A stretch of 64,000 bases of DNA from Pseudisothecium myosuroides (GCA_951799445.1 OX637296.1:19220001-19284000); one strand, 5' to 3'; shown: positions 31,053 through 44,461, counted from the stretch's first letter. Program-made: numbers and translations. Notes: generated by a model from the letters alone, not told the origin.

Positions 31053-31977
31053 CACTAAATAGTGAAATTAGGTTGTCCCACATTAATTTCTCAACATTTG
31101 ACACTATTTATTGTTAATCCCTAAATGCCTAGGGCTTTTTTAGGTTTAAAAACATTGTTGCTTGTGAAGTGTTATAGGTCAAAATGTCACTGAGGTATAG
31201 AAATCTCAACCATAAAATCTTGTAGTGTACATGTTGTAGATGGTGTGAATCAAATTTGGAGTCAGTCCACATAGATTGCAAGATTATAATGTTTTAGTGT
31301 TGAAAAGGATGGTGAAATTTTCCTAGCAACACATTTGGAGGTGAAATTCTATTTCTAAACCTACTCAAATGAAAAAACTTTAAACTAGAAAGTGCTTCAA
31401 AACTAGCATACAAATACATTGGTGAAAGAAAATATCATTCAATAGATTCATTGTCTCTGTAAAATGGCCTTGAATTGACATGAAAAATTTATCACAATAA
31501 CTAGACTTCAAAGGAAATAGAACCCAACAAATTTGATTGAAAATGAACATTACATGAAGGAAATACAAGCCCTAAAGTTGCAGCCATCAAAATTTAGTTT
31601 GGTGAACTCTATTTGGATCCATGAATTTTGAATGGCTTTCAAAAAATCAGTACATTTTGGATTGACCTGGAAATTTTACCACACAAACTAGAAGAGAGAG
31701 CGCACATCTTTCAATGAGTTTTATTAAATTTAGACATTGGATGCAAAAATTAGAATTAGAATTAGACTTCCAGATTATGTGAAGACACTTTTGATGCCTT
31801 GGGGTGCTTAGGAGGTAATGTACAAGAATGCACTACTTTTGAATTGGATATTGTTATAATTGGGACTAATAAACCTCCATGTGTACAAATAAAAATATTT
31901 GTACAAATATTTGTTGACTTTGATGACTTGTAAAGTAACTTTTAGAGGATAAGGCAATCTAATTTCACTATTTAGTG
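31053..31977. mobile_element. TA-target MITE, CACAAAATAGTG family, interrupted by a piggyBac-like element
   Basis: The ends are TA-CACTAAATAGTGAAATTAGG and CTAATTTCACTATTTAGTG-TA, an inverted repeat of about 20 bases. The element at 31114-31818 is inserted inside. The inner flank ATTAATTTCTCAAC matches the relative at 13078-13327 in the opposite orientation. Confidence 0.65.
31114..31818. mobile_element. Diverged piggyBac-like element related to families B and C
   Basis: The left end is TTAATCCCTAAATGCCTAGGGC and the right end GATGCCTTGGGGTGCTTAGGAGGTAA is more decayed. Inner sequence aligns in reverse with the right part of the element at 56415, including AACATTTGGAGGTGAAAT-type and ATTATAATGTTTTAGTGTT-type blocks. 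Length is 705 bases. Confidence 0.5.
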
Positions 31978-31989
31978 TAGCTAAGTTAG

Positions 31990-34342
31990 AAGGAGCTATA
32001 ATCATCTAAGCTAGCACTTGTGTATAGAAGGAGTGAAAATCGCAATTAGTTATTGTTTTTTTCTTATAGACAAATAAAAATCAGTAATATTCAAAAAATT
32101 AAAATTAAAATTTGGATAGTTTTTGTATTTTTTTGTGAATTTTCAAAGTCAAGACTAGAAGAAACTTCAAAGTGTTCATTAGGTGGCACTGTATTTGAAG
32201 TGCCTTGATAAAGTTCCAAACCATTCACTATAATCTTGTTACTTTATAACCATGAAGGTCCCATTTGTAAAATAGAAGCCATTCAAAATAATTGGTTTGA
32301 GGTCATGTTGGTAATACTTCAATAGACAACTATTTGACTTAAAAAAAGGACAAACAATGAAGTGTATAATTACCTTAGTCACTCAAAAATATCTAATTTT
32401 GGGACTAATAGGATCATTTTGCATCTCTACAATAATTTTAAAAATCATCAATTGACCATTTTAAGGTGGTTGTGGTGTTACATTGTTAATCTTGGTAGAA
32501 AAATAGGAAGTTGTTATTTATCAATAACCGATCAAATTTGAAAATTTTGTATTCATATTTGGAATCAAGAGCCTAGAAGAAAATGTGGGAACGAGATAAG
32601 CACAAAATTAACTAAATATAAAATAGTGGTCAAAGATTTATATTTATTTGATAAGATGAAAATTGTAGATTTGAATTGTATCCTTGTAATAAATCCTAAT
32701 GTGTGATTTAAAGCTCAAGCATGGCTCCCAACTAGATTCATAAGGATTATCTTATAGATATTATTTCACAACTATGCAAATCTAAGTATTACAACCTCCC
32801 AATAGGTTGCCTTCTACTATAATCTAAAATTTGTAATTTTAAAGAATCTAAAAAATGATGTGGGGCAATCTAGTTAATAGTACTTCAATAATTATATCTT
32901 ATTTTTAAGTTTACATTGAAAGAATAGACATCATGACATATTTTGCAAGATAAAAGACAAAATACTATGAAGGTGGAACACACAAAGAATTCAAAAAATT
33001 GATGAAATTGAATGCACCAACGGTATACAATCTAAAAGTATATCAAACAAGTATCTACAATGAAAAAAATTAATAATTAGTAGTTGCAAATAGTCTTCTC
33101 GTTAGTTATTTTTTTAGATACCTTAGCCACATGAATCCCCAAAATAACTTGTTATCATTGATAGCAATGATATAATATTTGACTTTTGAATTGTAATTTT
33201 TTAGATTGATACTTAACATACTACAAATTTACACTACAAACGAACAAAAAGCTTTGCTTATTCAATGAATCCAACATGCACCAATTGTAGACTGGCCAAT
33301 TGTAGAAATAGTGCATTTGAGTATATCCCCCACACTACAAAAATGTACTAATAGAATTCACTTTTTATGCACATATAATTGGATGACAAGGTAACCATGC
33401 CATCATTGAAAATACAACAAAAATTATGTGAAATAGCCATAAGAAAATCTAGATTTGGACTACCGAAATGCATTTTTTTTTGCAAATATATCAATCTTTT
33501 GATGTATTAGGAGGCACTAAAACCACAGTGTATTGTTTGTTTAAGAGCATTGTGTATGAATACAAAACAAATTCTAAACTAGGCTTTAACAATGGCATAC
33601 TTATAAAGAAGGTCATTTTGGTCGTCAAATTCCTATCTGTATTTTTTTTGCCTTTACAAATATGAAACCTTGAATTTCATTTTTACATAAATAATAAATT
33701 AAATTGTATCAACTCCTTTTATGAATGTTGTAGAGATGCTCCTAGGCAACCAAAACTTTGATTCACATAATCATACTCAATAAAGTAGGGTGTTATGAAA
33801 TTACTACCGATTTAAGAGTGTCTTCAAATATCAAGAGTATATTAGAGTTTCCAATGCGCCAAGGGAAAGTGAGTAACCTATAAAGAATTTCATAAAATCT
33901 TCATGAGTGGAGATTATATGTGGGTTAAACAAGTTGAAGTCCATATTTCGGATGATGAACAAATTGCTTCAAAACAATGTTTTGTTTAAATATATTATTT
34001 ATTGCAATTTCATCAAATTCATCATACAAAAAGTGTTTTAAAAAAATCAAGTATAGGTTTAGACAAGGATTTGGATGAATGAGAAGTTATGTGGTCAAAT
34101 AGGGCCATGGAACCTCTCTATTCATCATCTATAATTGGGAAGTTGTAGCGCTAAGGGGCTAAAAGTAATGCTTGAATCTTTAAAGACCAACCTTACCCAA
34201 TGATCAATTTTGTGAAATTGAGGTAAATAACATAATTGAAAAATGTGAAAAATATCTTTCATTCATAATCCTTTACGTAAGCCAAAATATGAAAATTTTC
34301 AAAAGGATTTAGGCCTTAAAAAGTTTATTGTAGATTAATTAT
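31990..34342. other. AT-rich stretch with no gene seen
   Basis: There are no reading frames with recognisable motifs and no clear terminal repeats. It is likely very old repeat-derived DNA. Confidence 0.4.
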
Positions 34343-34520
34343 TTAACCCTTAAAAGACGGGCTGGTGACCATGGAAATCATTTTTTTTGGTATTGTATGC
34401 ATCATTGGTTTAAAGAAAATCCAAAAGGACTCATTGAAGTCAAACTATTTACAATAAATTTCTAAAGGTGAATAGTTACATTTTTATCCTACATAGAAGG
34501 ATTTTTTGTTATTCATTGAT
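34343..34520. repeat. Solo TTAACCCTTAAAAGA end, fourth piggyBac-like family
   Basis: This begins TTAACCCTTAAAAGACGGGC, followed by GGTGACCATGGAAATCA. It aligns for roughly 150-200 bases with 44462-44640. The opposite end (…AAGGGTTAA) was not found for either copy. Confidence 0.4.
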
Positions 34521-34905
34521 AAAAAAAACAAATGCAATGTCTTTTTAACATTAAAACTTTTGAATGAAAATTATTTCATTGATTTGAAGTGTAAAATGAA
34601 TTTGATTCATTTTTTTTTTCAATATTTATTTCTATTTTATTTCATTTTTATTCCAATTTTTTTTTAATTTCTTGGAGAGTTTCTATTTCTAAAGGAGCAC
34701 TTCTCATCCTATAAACTATGAGATGACTTTATGTTATATAAATATTTTAAGCCTATATATTATTCAATTTAAAAATTTATACATGAAAAAAACTTTCACT
34801 AATAACATTGTATTTTTAACATATACATGAAGAAGTTTTGACCATTAGAATGAGTTAATTATAACCTACACATATGAAAACTTTTAATTACACAATAGAA
34901 CGGTT

Positions 34906-35290
34906 GCTAGCACGTGAATCTAGGATCTTGAGCCTAAGAGCCTAAGCACTTGTGTTACAAACACCTTTCATTGTATTAAGGTATTTGTATTACATGTACC
35001 TATATTGTAGGGGCTTATATTACATTGACAATAGAACTTTTCTACAATGAACTTCTCTAAAACAATAACCTTTTTAAAGTGATGGAATATTGATTGTCTG
35101 GTTCCGCACTAGGCCCAATTCTAAAATAACACATCACATAAGTTCTTTGAGATTCTTGAGCATAGGGACTTGAGCCCGTTCACAAGGCTATTATTTCAGA
35201 GAAGTTCTACCATATCTTCAATGGTTGTAGGATGCCTACTTGCACCTAGGTTCAAGGCTCGTAGGCTCACATTTCTAGACTCACACTAAC
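34906..35290. mobile_element. GCTAGC-end MITE interrupted by a pogo-like MITE
   Basis: The left end GCTAGCACGTGAATC and the right segment AGGCTCACATTTCTAGACTC match the foldback family at 29554 and 39278. Excluding the nested 35029-35213 element, about 200 bases remain, which agrees with the lengths of its relatives (213 and 229). Confidence 0.5.
35029..35213. mobile_element. Pogo/Emigrant-like MITE
   Basis: The left end is CAATAGAACTTTTCTACAAT and the right end is TTTCAGAGAAGTTCTACC. The YAGTAGAACCTC-type end is that of pogo-group MITEs such as Emigrant. It lies within the GCTAGC-end element. Confidence 0.5.
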
Positions 35291-36846
35291 GTCATAAATT
35301 ACCAAAATAAGTCTGTTCTATGTATGAAAAAACATTAACTAATCTATGGAAGTTAGAGCTTTTATCAAAAGAATTGTTTTTTTCCACCAGATCATGCATG
35401 TCATAATTTTAAACACATGAATAAACTAGCCACCTTAAATACTATACACCAATGTCTGGCACGAGTTCGGCCTACTGTAGCCCGACGTCAATTTTGGTTG
35501 CTTGTGGGTGGTCGGTCGTACGCGTAAGCTTACTGGTTCAATAGACTGGGGGCATTCATTATTCACGGAGGACCTCGCCCTATCTGCAAAACCAACAACA
35601 CGTCAACACATGTTGTCATACAACAGTTTCCAAGAAGAGTGCGAGTTCTATTTTTTTTTTTTTTTTCCTTGAACCACATGGACAATTCCCATTAAGAGTT
35701 CCAACTTTTAAGACGGATGATGTCGTGGTTTGTTGTCGTACAAACTGGCCCATCCTTTGACCTAAAACTTGGAGAGCTGATTTGGCACAATGAGAAGATG
35801 ACTTGGGCATTGGGCAGACGTAAGCTTTTAGTTCCAAGGAAATTGCCTTGTGCAGACACTTGCTGAACTCCTAGTGTTGGTGAGCCATTATTCTATCAGT
35901 GACGAGCGGCTCCACGAACTTTTTTCATTTTTGGAAGCTTCCTTGCACCCCACACACACAATTGGCAGACAAAAAATTTGAGGTGGAAAAGTGAAGTGGT
36001 CGATGGGTGACTTCGTTGTTCAATGTAGAAACAAAAAAAGCATCTATTGGTTCAATAATCGGAGAAGTGCGGTGACTACCTTGATCATGGGGGGCAGCGT
36101 CCAAGTTTTAGTAGGCAAAATTTGACTGGTTTCCCAACCTTGTAGAGAAGTTTTTATCATTGATTTGTGCTAGAGTTTAAGTACATGGGGGTGTAATTGA
36201 CAAGTTTCATATATGAAAGGGCATTGTTTACCACTATTTGGGTAGGGGTTCCTTTTACAACCTTGAAAAGGACTCTTTTCAAAGATGTAGAAGGATCTGT
36301 GAGAAAGAGACCCCCTACAGTGAACAAAATTGTCTTCTATGGCTCCTCAACCAACTTCAATCATTGAATAAATTGAAAAGTCCCTCCTAGATATATATCT
36401 AAAGAGGTATTATACCTTCCCAGTACGGGAAGATCATTGCCTGATTATTCAATGTTTTGTACATGTGATCAGTCATAAGCACACATGCAAAGAAGGAATT
36501 ATTTCCTTGCCATGAATTGTGGCTCCTTTCATTTGTGGAACTTTTGAATTCAAGTTTTCTAATAACACGTGGGCCATTGTACTTGGAGTTATCTTGTGAA
36601 CAATGACATTGTGGATGGAACTTTAGTCTTCTTAGTAAGAATCGCTAAAGTATCTGCACCTAAAACACACATTTTCTTTCAAGCCAAATTTTGAACACAA
36701 TTCAACAAAAGTATCATATCACAATATTAGAAAACAAAAGCATGAGGAAATACAATTGGTTTGAAAATTTTAAGAACCTATATAAATATACTACAAATTT
36801 TCAAATTTGAGGTCATAGGACACCTATGCTTGACATTAGACTATCC

Positions 36847-37305
36847 TTACCCCCTAAAGGAAAAAGTTGCATTTTTTTGGCAACAAAGTGATTTTGGGCA
36901 ACTCACTACAAATGGAGTTTTTATTTTTTTTCATTGAAAATTTTACACAACATGTCCCCGAGGAGTAGCTTTAAGGCCCAACAATTTTCATAACTTTTGA
37001 CTACATAGATAAAAAGTTATTGCATGATATGTGATTTTCTTTGAATTTTGGGCAGCCCGGGCAGCTCTGAAATTTCCTTTAAAAATGACATTTAAAAAAA
37101 ATAAAAATTTGAAATAAGATATTTAGAATTATATATACGTGGGCAACTTTGAACCATTCAATTTCGATCAATGGGTCAAAAGTTATGAGGAGTTTAAGTT
37201 TGCGGGTAGGCATGGAGTCTTTGAAAACCATAACTACCTACAAACTTAAACTCCTCATAACTTTTGACTCATTGATCAAAATTCAATGTTTCAAAGCTTC
37301 CCATG

Positions 37306-37368
<63 letters not shown>

Positions 37369-37641
37369 AACTAATTTCAAATTTTTATTTTTTTTAAAAG
37401 TCATTTCTAAAGAAAATTTCAGAGCTGCCCGGGTTGCCCAAAGTTTAAAGAAAATCACATATCATGCAATAACTTTTTATCTATGTAGTCAAAAGTAATG
37501 AAAATTGTTGGGCCTTAAAGCTACTCCTCAGGCACATGTTGTGTAAAATTTTCAAAGAAAAAAAATAAAAATTCCATTCGTAGTGAGCTGCCCAAAATCG
37601 CTATGTTGCCAAAAAACGCAGCTTGGTCCTTTAGGGGTTAA
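36847..37641. mobile_element. piggyBac-like foldback element, near-complete palindrome
   Basis: The left end is TTACCCCCTAAAGGA (TTAA mutated) and the right end is TCCTTTAGGGGTTAA. The two halves are inverted copies of each other over about 350 bases each. For example, AGTTATTGCATGATATGTGATT on the left mirrors AATCACATATCATGCAATAACT on the right. The arms meet at a (TA)n tract. The motif GGGCAGCCCGGGCAGC is shared with family A elements. RNA from this locus could fold into a very long hairpin. Confidence 0.75.
37310..37365. repeat. (TA)n microsatellite at the centre of the palindrome
   Basis: About 27 uninterrupted AT dinucleotides lie at the loop of the foldback element at 36847-37641. Confidence 0.9.
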
Positions 37642-39277
37642 TTGGACATCCTTGAAGTACAAAATGCTTCAACTTTCATTGATCGTTTCAAACAACTCTT
37701 CAACTTCCGTTGGTTCTTTTGAAAACTAGTTTTGAGTTTGGACAATTGCTTCATCATATTTGGGTCAACGAGTGGGTGTGAAAAACTCTATTCTAACTCA
37801 TAGAAAATAATTGGTATTGCAAAAGTGTGAAGATACCTTATATGGGATGAATTGTTTGAGCACCAAAGAATAGTGTAAGAGTTTGGTGTCAAAGGCCTAT
37901 ATGTATATATAGGCCTCTGGCATCAAACTTTTAATGTTATATATGCTTTGCAAGTTACGACCAATCCATAAAACGTAACTTGGATTTTGTGATATGCACC
38001 AAGTATACTCATTTATCCTTTTGGTGTATGTTTTACAAAATTAACTAGTATTTAGAACTAGTTCATGGAAAAAAATTATACTAATTTTTACTAATTTTGT
38101 TTATTAATATTGTTTTTTTACCCTCACTAATAGATATGAATCGATGTAGTGGTTTAGGATTTGGTTCTTTTGTTAGTGTAGGATTTAAGACTACAATATA
38201 GTTCAAGTATTGTGAGGGAAGAGTGAAATGTCAAAGTCCGCGAATGTTGTGAAGATTTCAAGCACTACCAAGGTTTCTTCTTTGGCATTGGAGTTCAAAA
38301 CAACAATTTTTTGGATATTGTGAATGGAAAGTTTGCTCTATATACAAGAATGTTTTCCTATAAATCACAAATAGAATTCTATGTGTTATTATTTCAAATT
38401 TAATTTGAGATCTTATTTTCATCGGGGATTGGGGTATTAATTAAGTGTAATGCAATGGTAATATATACTCTCTTTGTTGGACACTCCAAGCTTTGCTTCC
38501 TAATAACCTCATTTCTTTAAATTGAATCCACCCTATATATGTTCGTTATTCATTTTTCCTTTTCAATGAATTTTGACACTTGCAAAATGAAGAAAAACAA
38601 CTATAAGAGCATCTCTACATGCCTACCTCTATAAGAGCATCTCCTGCAGTCCTTCAGATATACCCGCTCTTTGATTCAAGATCTGTCTAATGAAGAGGAG
38701 ATGGCCACTTGTATCCCCAACAATGCAACTCCATAAAACATACTTCCAACCAATCACAAGTCACACAATTTGCATTTATTATGATGACTTGCTAATCCCA
38801 AGTCTAGTGGCCCTTGTAATAGTCCCTGTAGAAATGGCTTTTTTGGAGGGGAAAGAGAAGGCCTAGCCTGACAAACGCTATAATTAATTGCTTTTCATCC
38901 AAATTCTAGTGGGGAGAGGATATCTGGAAGGCTGCAAGAGATGCTCTAAGTAGTTTCACCAGATTTTTTAGATCTCTATTTGGAAAACAAATGTAAAGTA
39001 GATTAGTTTTCAATCTAAGTAACATTGTTTGGCAATGGTAATGTGGTTTCTCGAGGTTCATGGAGAAAAATATAACCTATTCATTGTCACATAAAAATAG
39101 CTGATAAGAAAGAGAAATTTCATATGGTGTCAAATGTTATTTCACAGTAGATATTTTCTAGTATCATGTTTAACTTCACGTTGCTCAAATAAACTTTGGG
39201 CACTATGCTCTCACACTGTAGCTTGTGCCCCAGGGACGTCCAATTCATTATAGTGGTGTTGGTAGCTCAACAACAAC

Positions 39278-39506
39278 GCTAGCGCGTGAGCATACCTATG
39301 TGAGCCTATAAGCCTTGAACCTAGTTGTAGGTAGATAACATATTGAAGGTGTTTATAATGTAAGTACCTACAATATAGGTACACTATAACCATGGAAAGT
39401 GTTTGTAATATAGATGCCTACAACGTAAACATTTGTAAACATAGAAGATGCATGTAATATAGACTCCTAGACTCCTAGGTTCATAGATATTATTTCACAT
39501 GCTAGC
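39278..39506. mobile_element. GCTAGC-end MITE
   Basis: The ends are GCTAGCGCGTGAGC and TTCACATGCTAGC. It is 229 bases long and related to 29554 and 34906, with the shared inner block TGTGAGCCTATAAGC. Confidence 0.55.
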
Positions 39507-40162
39507 ACTCCCCCATGACTCAAAAACTCCCTTGTTCTAGAGCTTAGTATGTACTTTTTCAACACTATTAATATGAGTAAACTACAAATTTTTCAAAGTG
39601 TTGATCTCCAAAATAGATCCTACACTCTCATGTTCAGAATTTGCACATTTCTCTTGCAAGCTTTGATTTTATGGAGACTCTGGTGCATGAGATGCGAGCT
39701 TACTTTCGAAAAGATTGAGATTAAAATTTTACCGAGATTTGTATGCTTGCCAGGAGAGTCCCAGGAGTGAATTGCATTCCTTTTCCTCTTTCTTTTCATG
39801 ACACCATCCGTCACTTTTCATAGCAAAACAGTCTGAGCAGGCATTTCAAGGAAGAATCTAACTTATTAGAGCAGGTTTTTGCAACAGTGAACTGGTTGCC
39901 TTTAGCCCTTTCCTGTTGGGTTTTGGAAGGAGTTCTTGAATGCCACCCTTTCGGCGGAGACAGACAGACAGCCTTTTGAGTTCGGTTTCATTTTCTAGGC
40001 CTTGAGGAATGAATCAGGCCACCAAATCAGGTCCACCAGCCAGCACATCTGCCACAATTAGTTGTTTGTTTGTTTGTTTGCCACTAAAATCAATCCCGGC
40101 ACCACCTCCAAAGTCCAAACAAAAGTGGGTGAAGTGCCTGTAAATAACTGAACTTGTAACTT

Positions 40163-40256
40163 CACAAAATAGTGAAATTAGGTTGCCCAAGACTATAGTG
40201 CAGAATGTCTAGATATGAAAAATTAGTGTGGGGCAACCTAATTTCACTATTTTGTG
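40163..40256. mobile_element. Minimal CACAAAATAGTG foldback MITE, 94 bp
   Basis: The arms CACAAAATAGTGAAATTAGG and its exact complement extend to TTGCCC/GGGCAA and enclose only about 42 bases. It is the smallest copy of the family at 13078 and 31053. The flanks are not TA here. Confidence 0.7.
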
Positions 40257-41509
40257 TTGTAAATCTTTGCACCAGGAAGGCAGGAACAAGCGAACAACTC
40301 CGTCCAATGCGATCGACTGAGTCAATCCCTGCCTGCCTGTTTGTTCGGGGGTGGGGTGGATTTGAATATCCTACAATCCTGCAGCTGCAGACCCGACGGA
40401 CGGGAGTGCCACAGAATTCAAGGCAGTGCCGCAGTGGTGCCTGAGTGTAGGTTAGCCGAAGCATCCTCCCCTTTTTCCATCAAGTAAGTTAAGTTTATGT
40501 GCCGTGGAAGAATGGTTGACTTCTTTGGAACGTCGTGTGTGGCAGCAAGGGAGGGGCTGTCTGGAGGCATGGAGCTGGACTTGGGGAACTCAGATTCTTC
40601 GGCACTGTTCGAAGTCTTGGCCTAATAACCCGGGAAGGACACGGGGCACGGATTCAGGCCTCCCAAACCTTCTCTTCTCGGCGTTTTGCAACTATCAGTA
40701 TGAATGAAATTTTGTTTCTTTTCTTTTCCAGAGATGGAATCACACGTCTTTTGTGAGTTGTAAGAATTTGTAATTTTTCTGGTGAAAATTTGAAATTACT
40801 ATTCTTTTTTTAAGGGAGAAAGTGAAGAAAATTCTTACATCAAATACAAAGTATAAAATATGCTAAAATTAGTGAAATTTTCATCATGGATATATATTAT
40901 AGTGTATAACATCATGGTATAAACCAAAGGTCTGTGTCATTATAAAATCAACAAACCATGGTTCCATGTTGAAAGTTCAAATTATTGCAAGAAAAATATG
41001 AGGTTTGCAATTTCAAATTTCAAATTGAGGTAGAAAGTGCACTTGATAAACTTCATTTCATTGGTTGGGCACAAATTCAACAAATATCACTTCCATAGCT
41101 AAAATTTATATGAAGAACATAGAGCAAGAAGTGACCAAAGTACCATGTAAGAGTGATCTGTAGATTTGACACCTTCTTTTGAAAAATTAATAATACAATA
41201 GTGTGGGAATATTCAATACTACTCACTTAAAAATGCACTCAAGCAACTCCCCCAAACAAACTGGATGAAAAAAAAATGCTTTTTTCCCATCCTACAAACC
41301 CCCCTAAAATCATCCAAAGGATACAAAACATCCACGATGTCCTTACAAGATTAACATTGAGTATTAATAACCAAGTTTATATGTAAGTTATTGATTAAAT
41401 TTGTACAGAGTCTAGCTATCCCCGACAAAGGTGTCTTTGTCTAGTATCCATGCTACTCCTAATCTTCAAAGAATGGGCCCTTTGCAATCATTATAAGAAA
41501 ATTGGGGCC

Positions 41510-42154
41510 TTAACCCCTAAATGCCCAAGGCTTATTTTGAGCTTCCTGAAATTTGCTCTAAATTGAACAAAACAACAACATTTTGATAAGTTGTATCAAT
41601 TTTTTTGAATTGTAACCGTACAAATTCAAACTATACATGTTAAAGATCACATAGGAAAAGAAAACACAACAATATCACTTATGAATTGAAGGATTATAAT
41701 GTTTGAACATGAGGGTGTTAAAACTAAGAAATTCTTTCAATCCTTTTTTCACATGTCAAATCTAAAAAGTTGGTCACCAAAAAAATACGAGGTTAAAGGG
41801 CCTAACATGCATAACCCCAATCAATTTATGGCTTCTCAAAATCTACTCTACAATTTTTTTAAATGAATTTCTAATGTGATTTTTTCTCCAAGATCTAGTG
41901 TATTTGAAGCTCATTTCCAAGAGCCCTCAACACTACGGAAAGTCAAGATTGCAATGGGTACCCTTGCACAAAATCTTGAGTAGAAAAAACATAAAACATC
42001 ATTTTCAAAATTGGACTTTTGAAGCTAAAGCTAGACTTCAAAAAGAATTTTACAAAAATATAAACTACTAAAAATAGCAACTTGGTTAGGTTTTATTTAA
42101 CTTCAAAGTATTGCCGGCACCAAAATTTGGTGCCTCGGGCATTTTAGGGGTTAA
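41510..42154. mobile_element. piggyBac-like non-autonomous element, family B
   Basis: The ends are TTAACCCCTAAATGCCCAAGGC and GCCTCGGGCATTTTAGGGGTTAA. Length is 645 bases. It is collinear with the copy at 5289 throughout and clearly the same family. The right-end CGGGCATTT fits the left TIR better than the copy at 5289 does. Confidence 0.75.
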
Positions 42155-43602
42155 GAAGGCTGCGAAATTGAACTAGTAATGACGTCACTTGCTGAATTTT
42201 TTTTGGGTAATTTAAAAATTGTAAAAGTGCCACATCCTCATTCTCTAAAGATTGAGAGAATGGGGAGAAGAAGGTGTAATGACCCCTATAGTTATACCTG
42301 CATTTGAAAATTCTAGAGTTCATTTTCTCTGAAAATTAAATTGTGCAAGGTCGGAGCCTTTCCAGTTTCCACTGATGCCATTCCCATCAAAATGGCATGG
42401 ACTTGGGGACTCTCGAGTAAGCTTTAACTTATTTGTGGTCGCAGTCTGCCTATTTGGAAATCAAGAGCTCCACTGATAGCCTCTTCCCACCAAACAAAAG
42501 AACACTCTTTCTTCCTTTTCTTCACACAATGCAGGACCTGTTGGAGGCAGGTGCTGAATAATAAGTACAATAACAATACTACTAATAGTAGTCTAACAAT
42601 GGATTACACTCCATCATGAGTGTCCTATAATAACTTATCAATCCAAGTCCTCGAAGCAGATGACTGCACGGCATGAGACCCCAGATGGGACACCACTGAT
42701 TGCAATGTGCAACCAACTCCAAAACGACATGAGAGCCTGTCCAATCCCATACATACAAAGCACACACTCTCACTTGAAGACCGAGGGGTGGGCGGGTAAC
42801 ATCCCGTGTTGGGTTGGGTTGGGAGGGTATTGACTGAAAAAATAGAGTTAATAGTAAAGTCGTCTTCTATTTGTGAACATGTGTCAGAGGAAGGTTTAAC
42901 TAAGAACAAAACAAAACAAATATAGCACCCAACTTAATCAGACCTGAGTTTGGGTGCTCCATGGAGTTTGGTCCTGTGTTTTTTTCACAAACTCCGGCTC
43001 TTGATCCCACGTACATCGAAGTTTTTTTGGGTCTTTATCATGAAGAGACTCTGATGAGTGATGACGGAGAGCCAAGCCTTCCTTTCAGCCCCAAACATTT
43101 TTGCTTCCCAACCAAGCTTGGTTGTTGAGATTGGTCTCTGATTGTTGCCATGAAACTGGAGCAGGGGGGGAGATTGTCGCCTCTCCCAAGAATGATCATC
43201 AGGAACTGGGTTGGGTTGCGCTAAGTTAGAACACCAACATGGCCAGCACTCCGTCACTGCAGAAGTGGGGACTGTCGTTACTGCGGAAAAACACAACTGG
43301 ACAGTCTGACAGGAAACTCAACTGCCTCACGACGGACAGAGAACTGCCACTGAAACCTCAAGCCAAAAGACACACAAACACAAAAGGTCGGTTTCCACCT
43401 TCTTCAGCCATTTCTAAATCACCACTGGAGTGGACCCTTTGTTTGTGTCAAAAAAAAAAAAACACCTCTGGCTGGTCAGGATGGTGAGCAGGGCTTCTTT
43501 TCTTTTTTACAATTTTGTATGAAGTGCCAAAGTGGCAATATAAAATGATATAGTGGTGCTTCAAATTTCAACATTCATCCACATATCGGATAGAAAGTAT
43601 TA
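42155..43602. other. No gene supported
   Basis: Mixed-composition DNA with short frames on both strands (42582-42909 and 42985-43296 minus, 43239-43487 plus) that overlap one another and show no known motif. Confidence 0.35.
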
Positions 43603-44174
43603 CTCCCTCTGTCCCACTAAAAAACTCCAAAGGAAGCACAATTTCTGTCCCACTAAAAAACCTCCATTTACTGATTTTGACCGTTGAGTGAGCGTTGGTT
43701 GTATTGAATGACCTTGTGGGAGTAAGTGGCAAGCAATCAAGGAACATTCCTCTCCTAGCAAGCTTCGCCTTGCCCATATGAGGCACCTTGTACTTGTTGC
43801 TTCGTCAAATAGTTGTGTTGACAATGGATTTGGGGACCACTTTGGCGCTATGGAGATTTGTTCATGAACGGGGCCAAGTTTCGTAGATGTGGTATTTAGG
43901 TTGGGAGTATATAATTCTACAATCCCATTGTTGCCACCAACCTTTAAATCATCAGAAATGACAAGTTGGCGGCATTTATAAATGATGCTTACATATGACA
44001 CTTTCCACATAGATTTTGGGTGCTTAAACGATGGCGCCTAAGTTGGAGATTTTGTATAGATATAGGGGATAGATTATTAGTCTTAAAATGTATGTATCAT
44101 TGGCACAAAGACTAAAAATATAGTTGATCCCTCAAGGGAAAAAAATTTGGAGTTTTTTAGTGGGACAGAGGGAG
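43603..44174. mobile_element. Stowaway-like MITE (Tc1/mariner group), 572 bp
   Basis: TA-CTCCCTCTGTCCCACTAAAA at the left and TTTTAGTGGGACAGAGGGAG-TA at the right are near-perfect inverted repeats with TA flanks. It is the better-preserved copy of the element at 9317, in the opposite orientation. It has no coding capacity. Confidence 0.85.
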
Positions 44175-44461
44175 TACATTAGTGCATATTACATGTCCAT
44201 GTTGTTTTCATCCACAATCTGGCGATTTCTCCCAAGATTTTATTTTTGATTTGAAGTTTTCTAGTGAAAATTTTCATGGTTGGCTGCTATTTTTTATCCA
44301 AATTATTATTTTTTGGTGCAATTTGGCACCCTAAAGCCCCCCAAAAATGAAATTGGTAAGATAGTCTTTCAAGAAAATGTCTATGAAGGTAGGAGGTCCA
44401 TGAAGCCGTTCTTGCCAAAACCCTAGAATATCAAATGCCAAGTGCCAAATGCTGGACGTCC

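Larger units (their letters stand above)
37642..41509. other. Intergenic stretch with two small MITEs
   Basis: Apart from the MITEs at 39278 and 40163 I see no supported gene. Short GC-richer frames around 40205-40756 have no recognisable motif. Confidence 0.35.

Noticed and set aside
31053..31977. CACTA (En/Spm) superfamily, because the ends read CACTA...TAGTG
   Set aside because: The flanks do not show a 3-base direct repeat, and the nested relative at 13078 demonstrates a TA target.
37149..37397. 82-residue frame containing an Ile-Tyr repeat
   Set aside because: It is simply the translation of the (TA)n microsatellite inside the foldback element.
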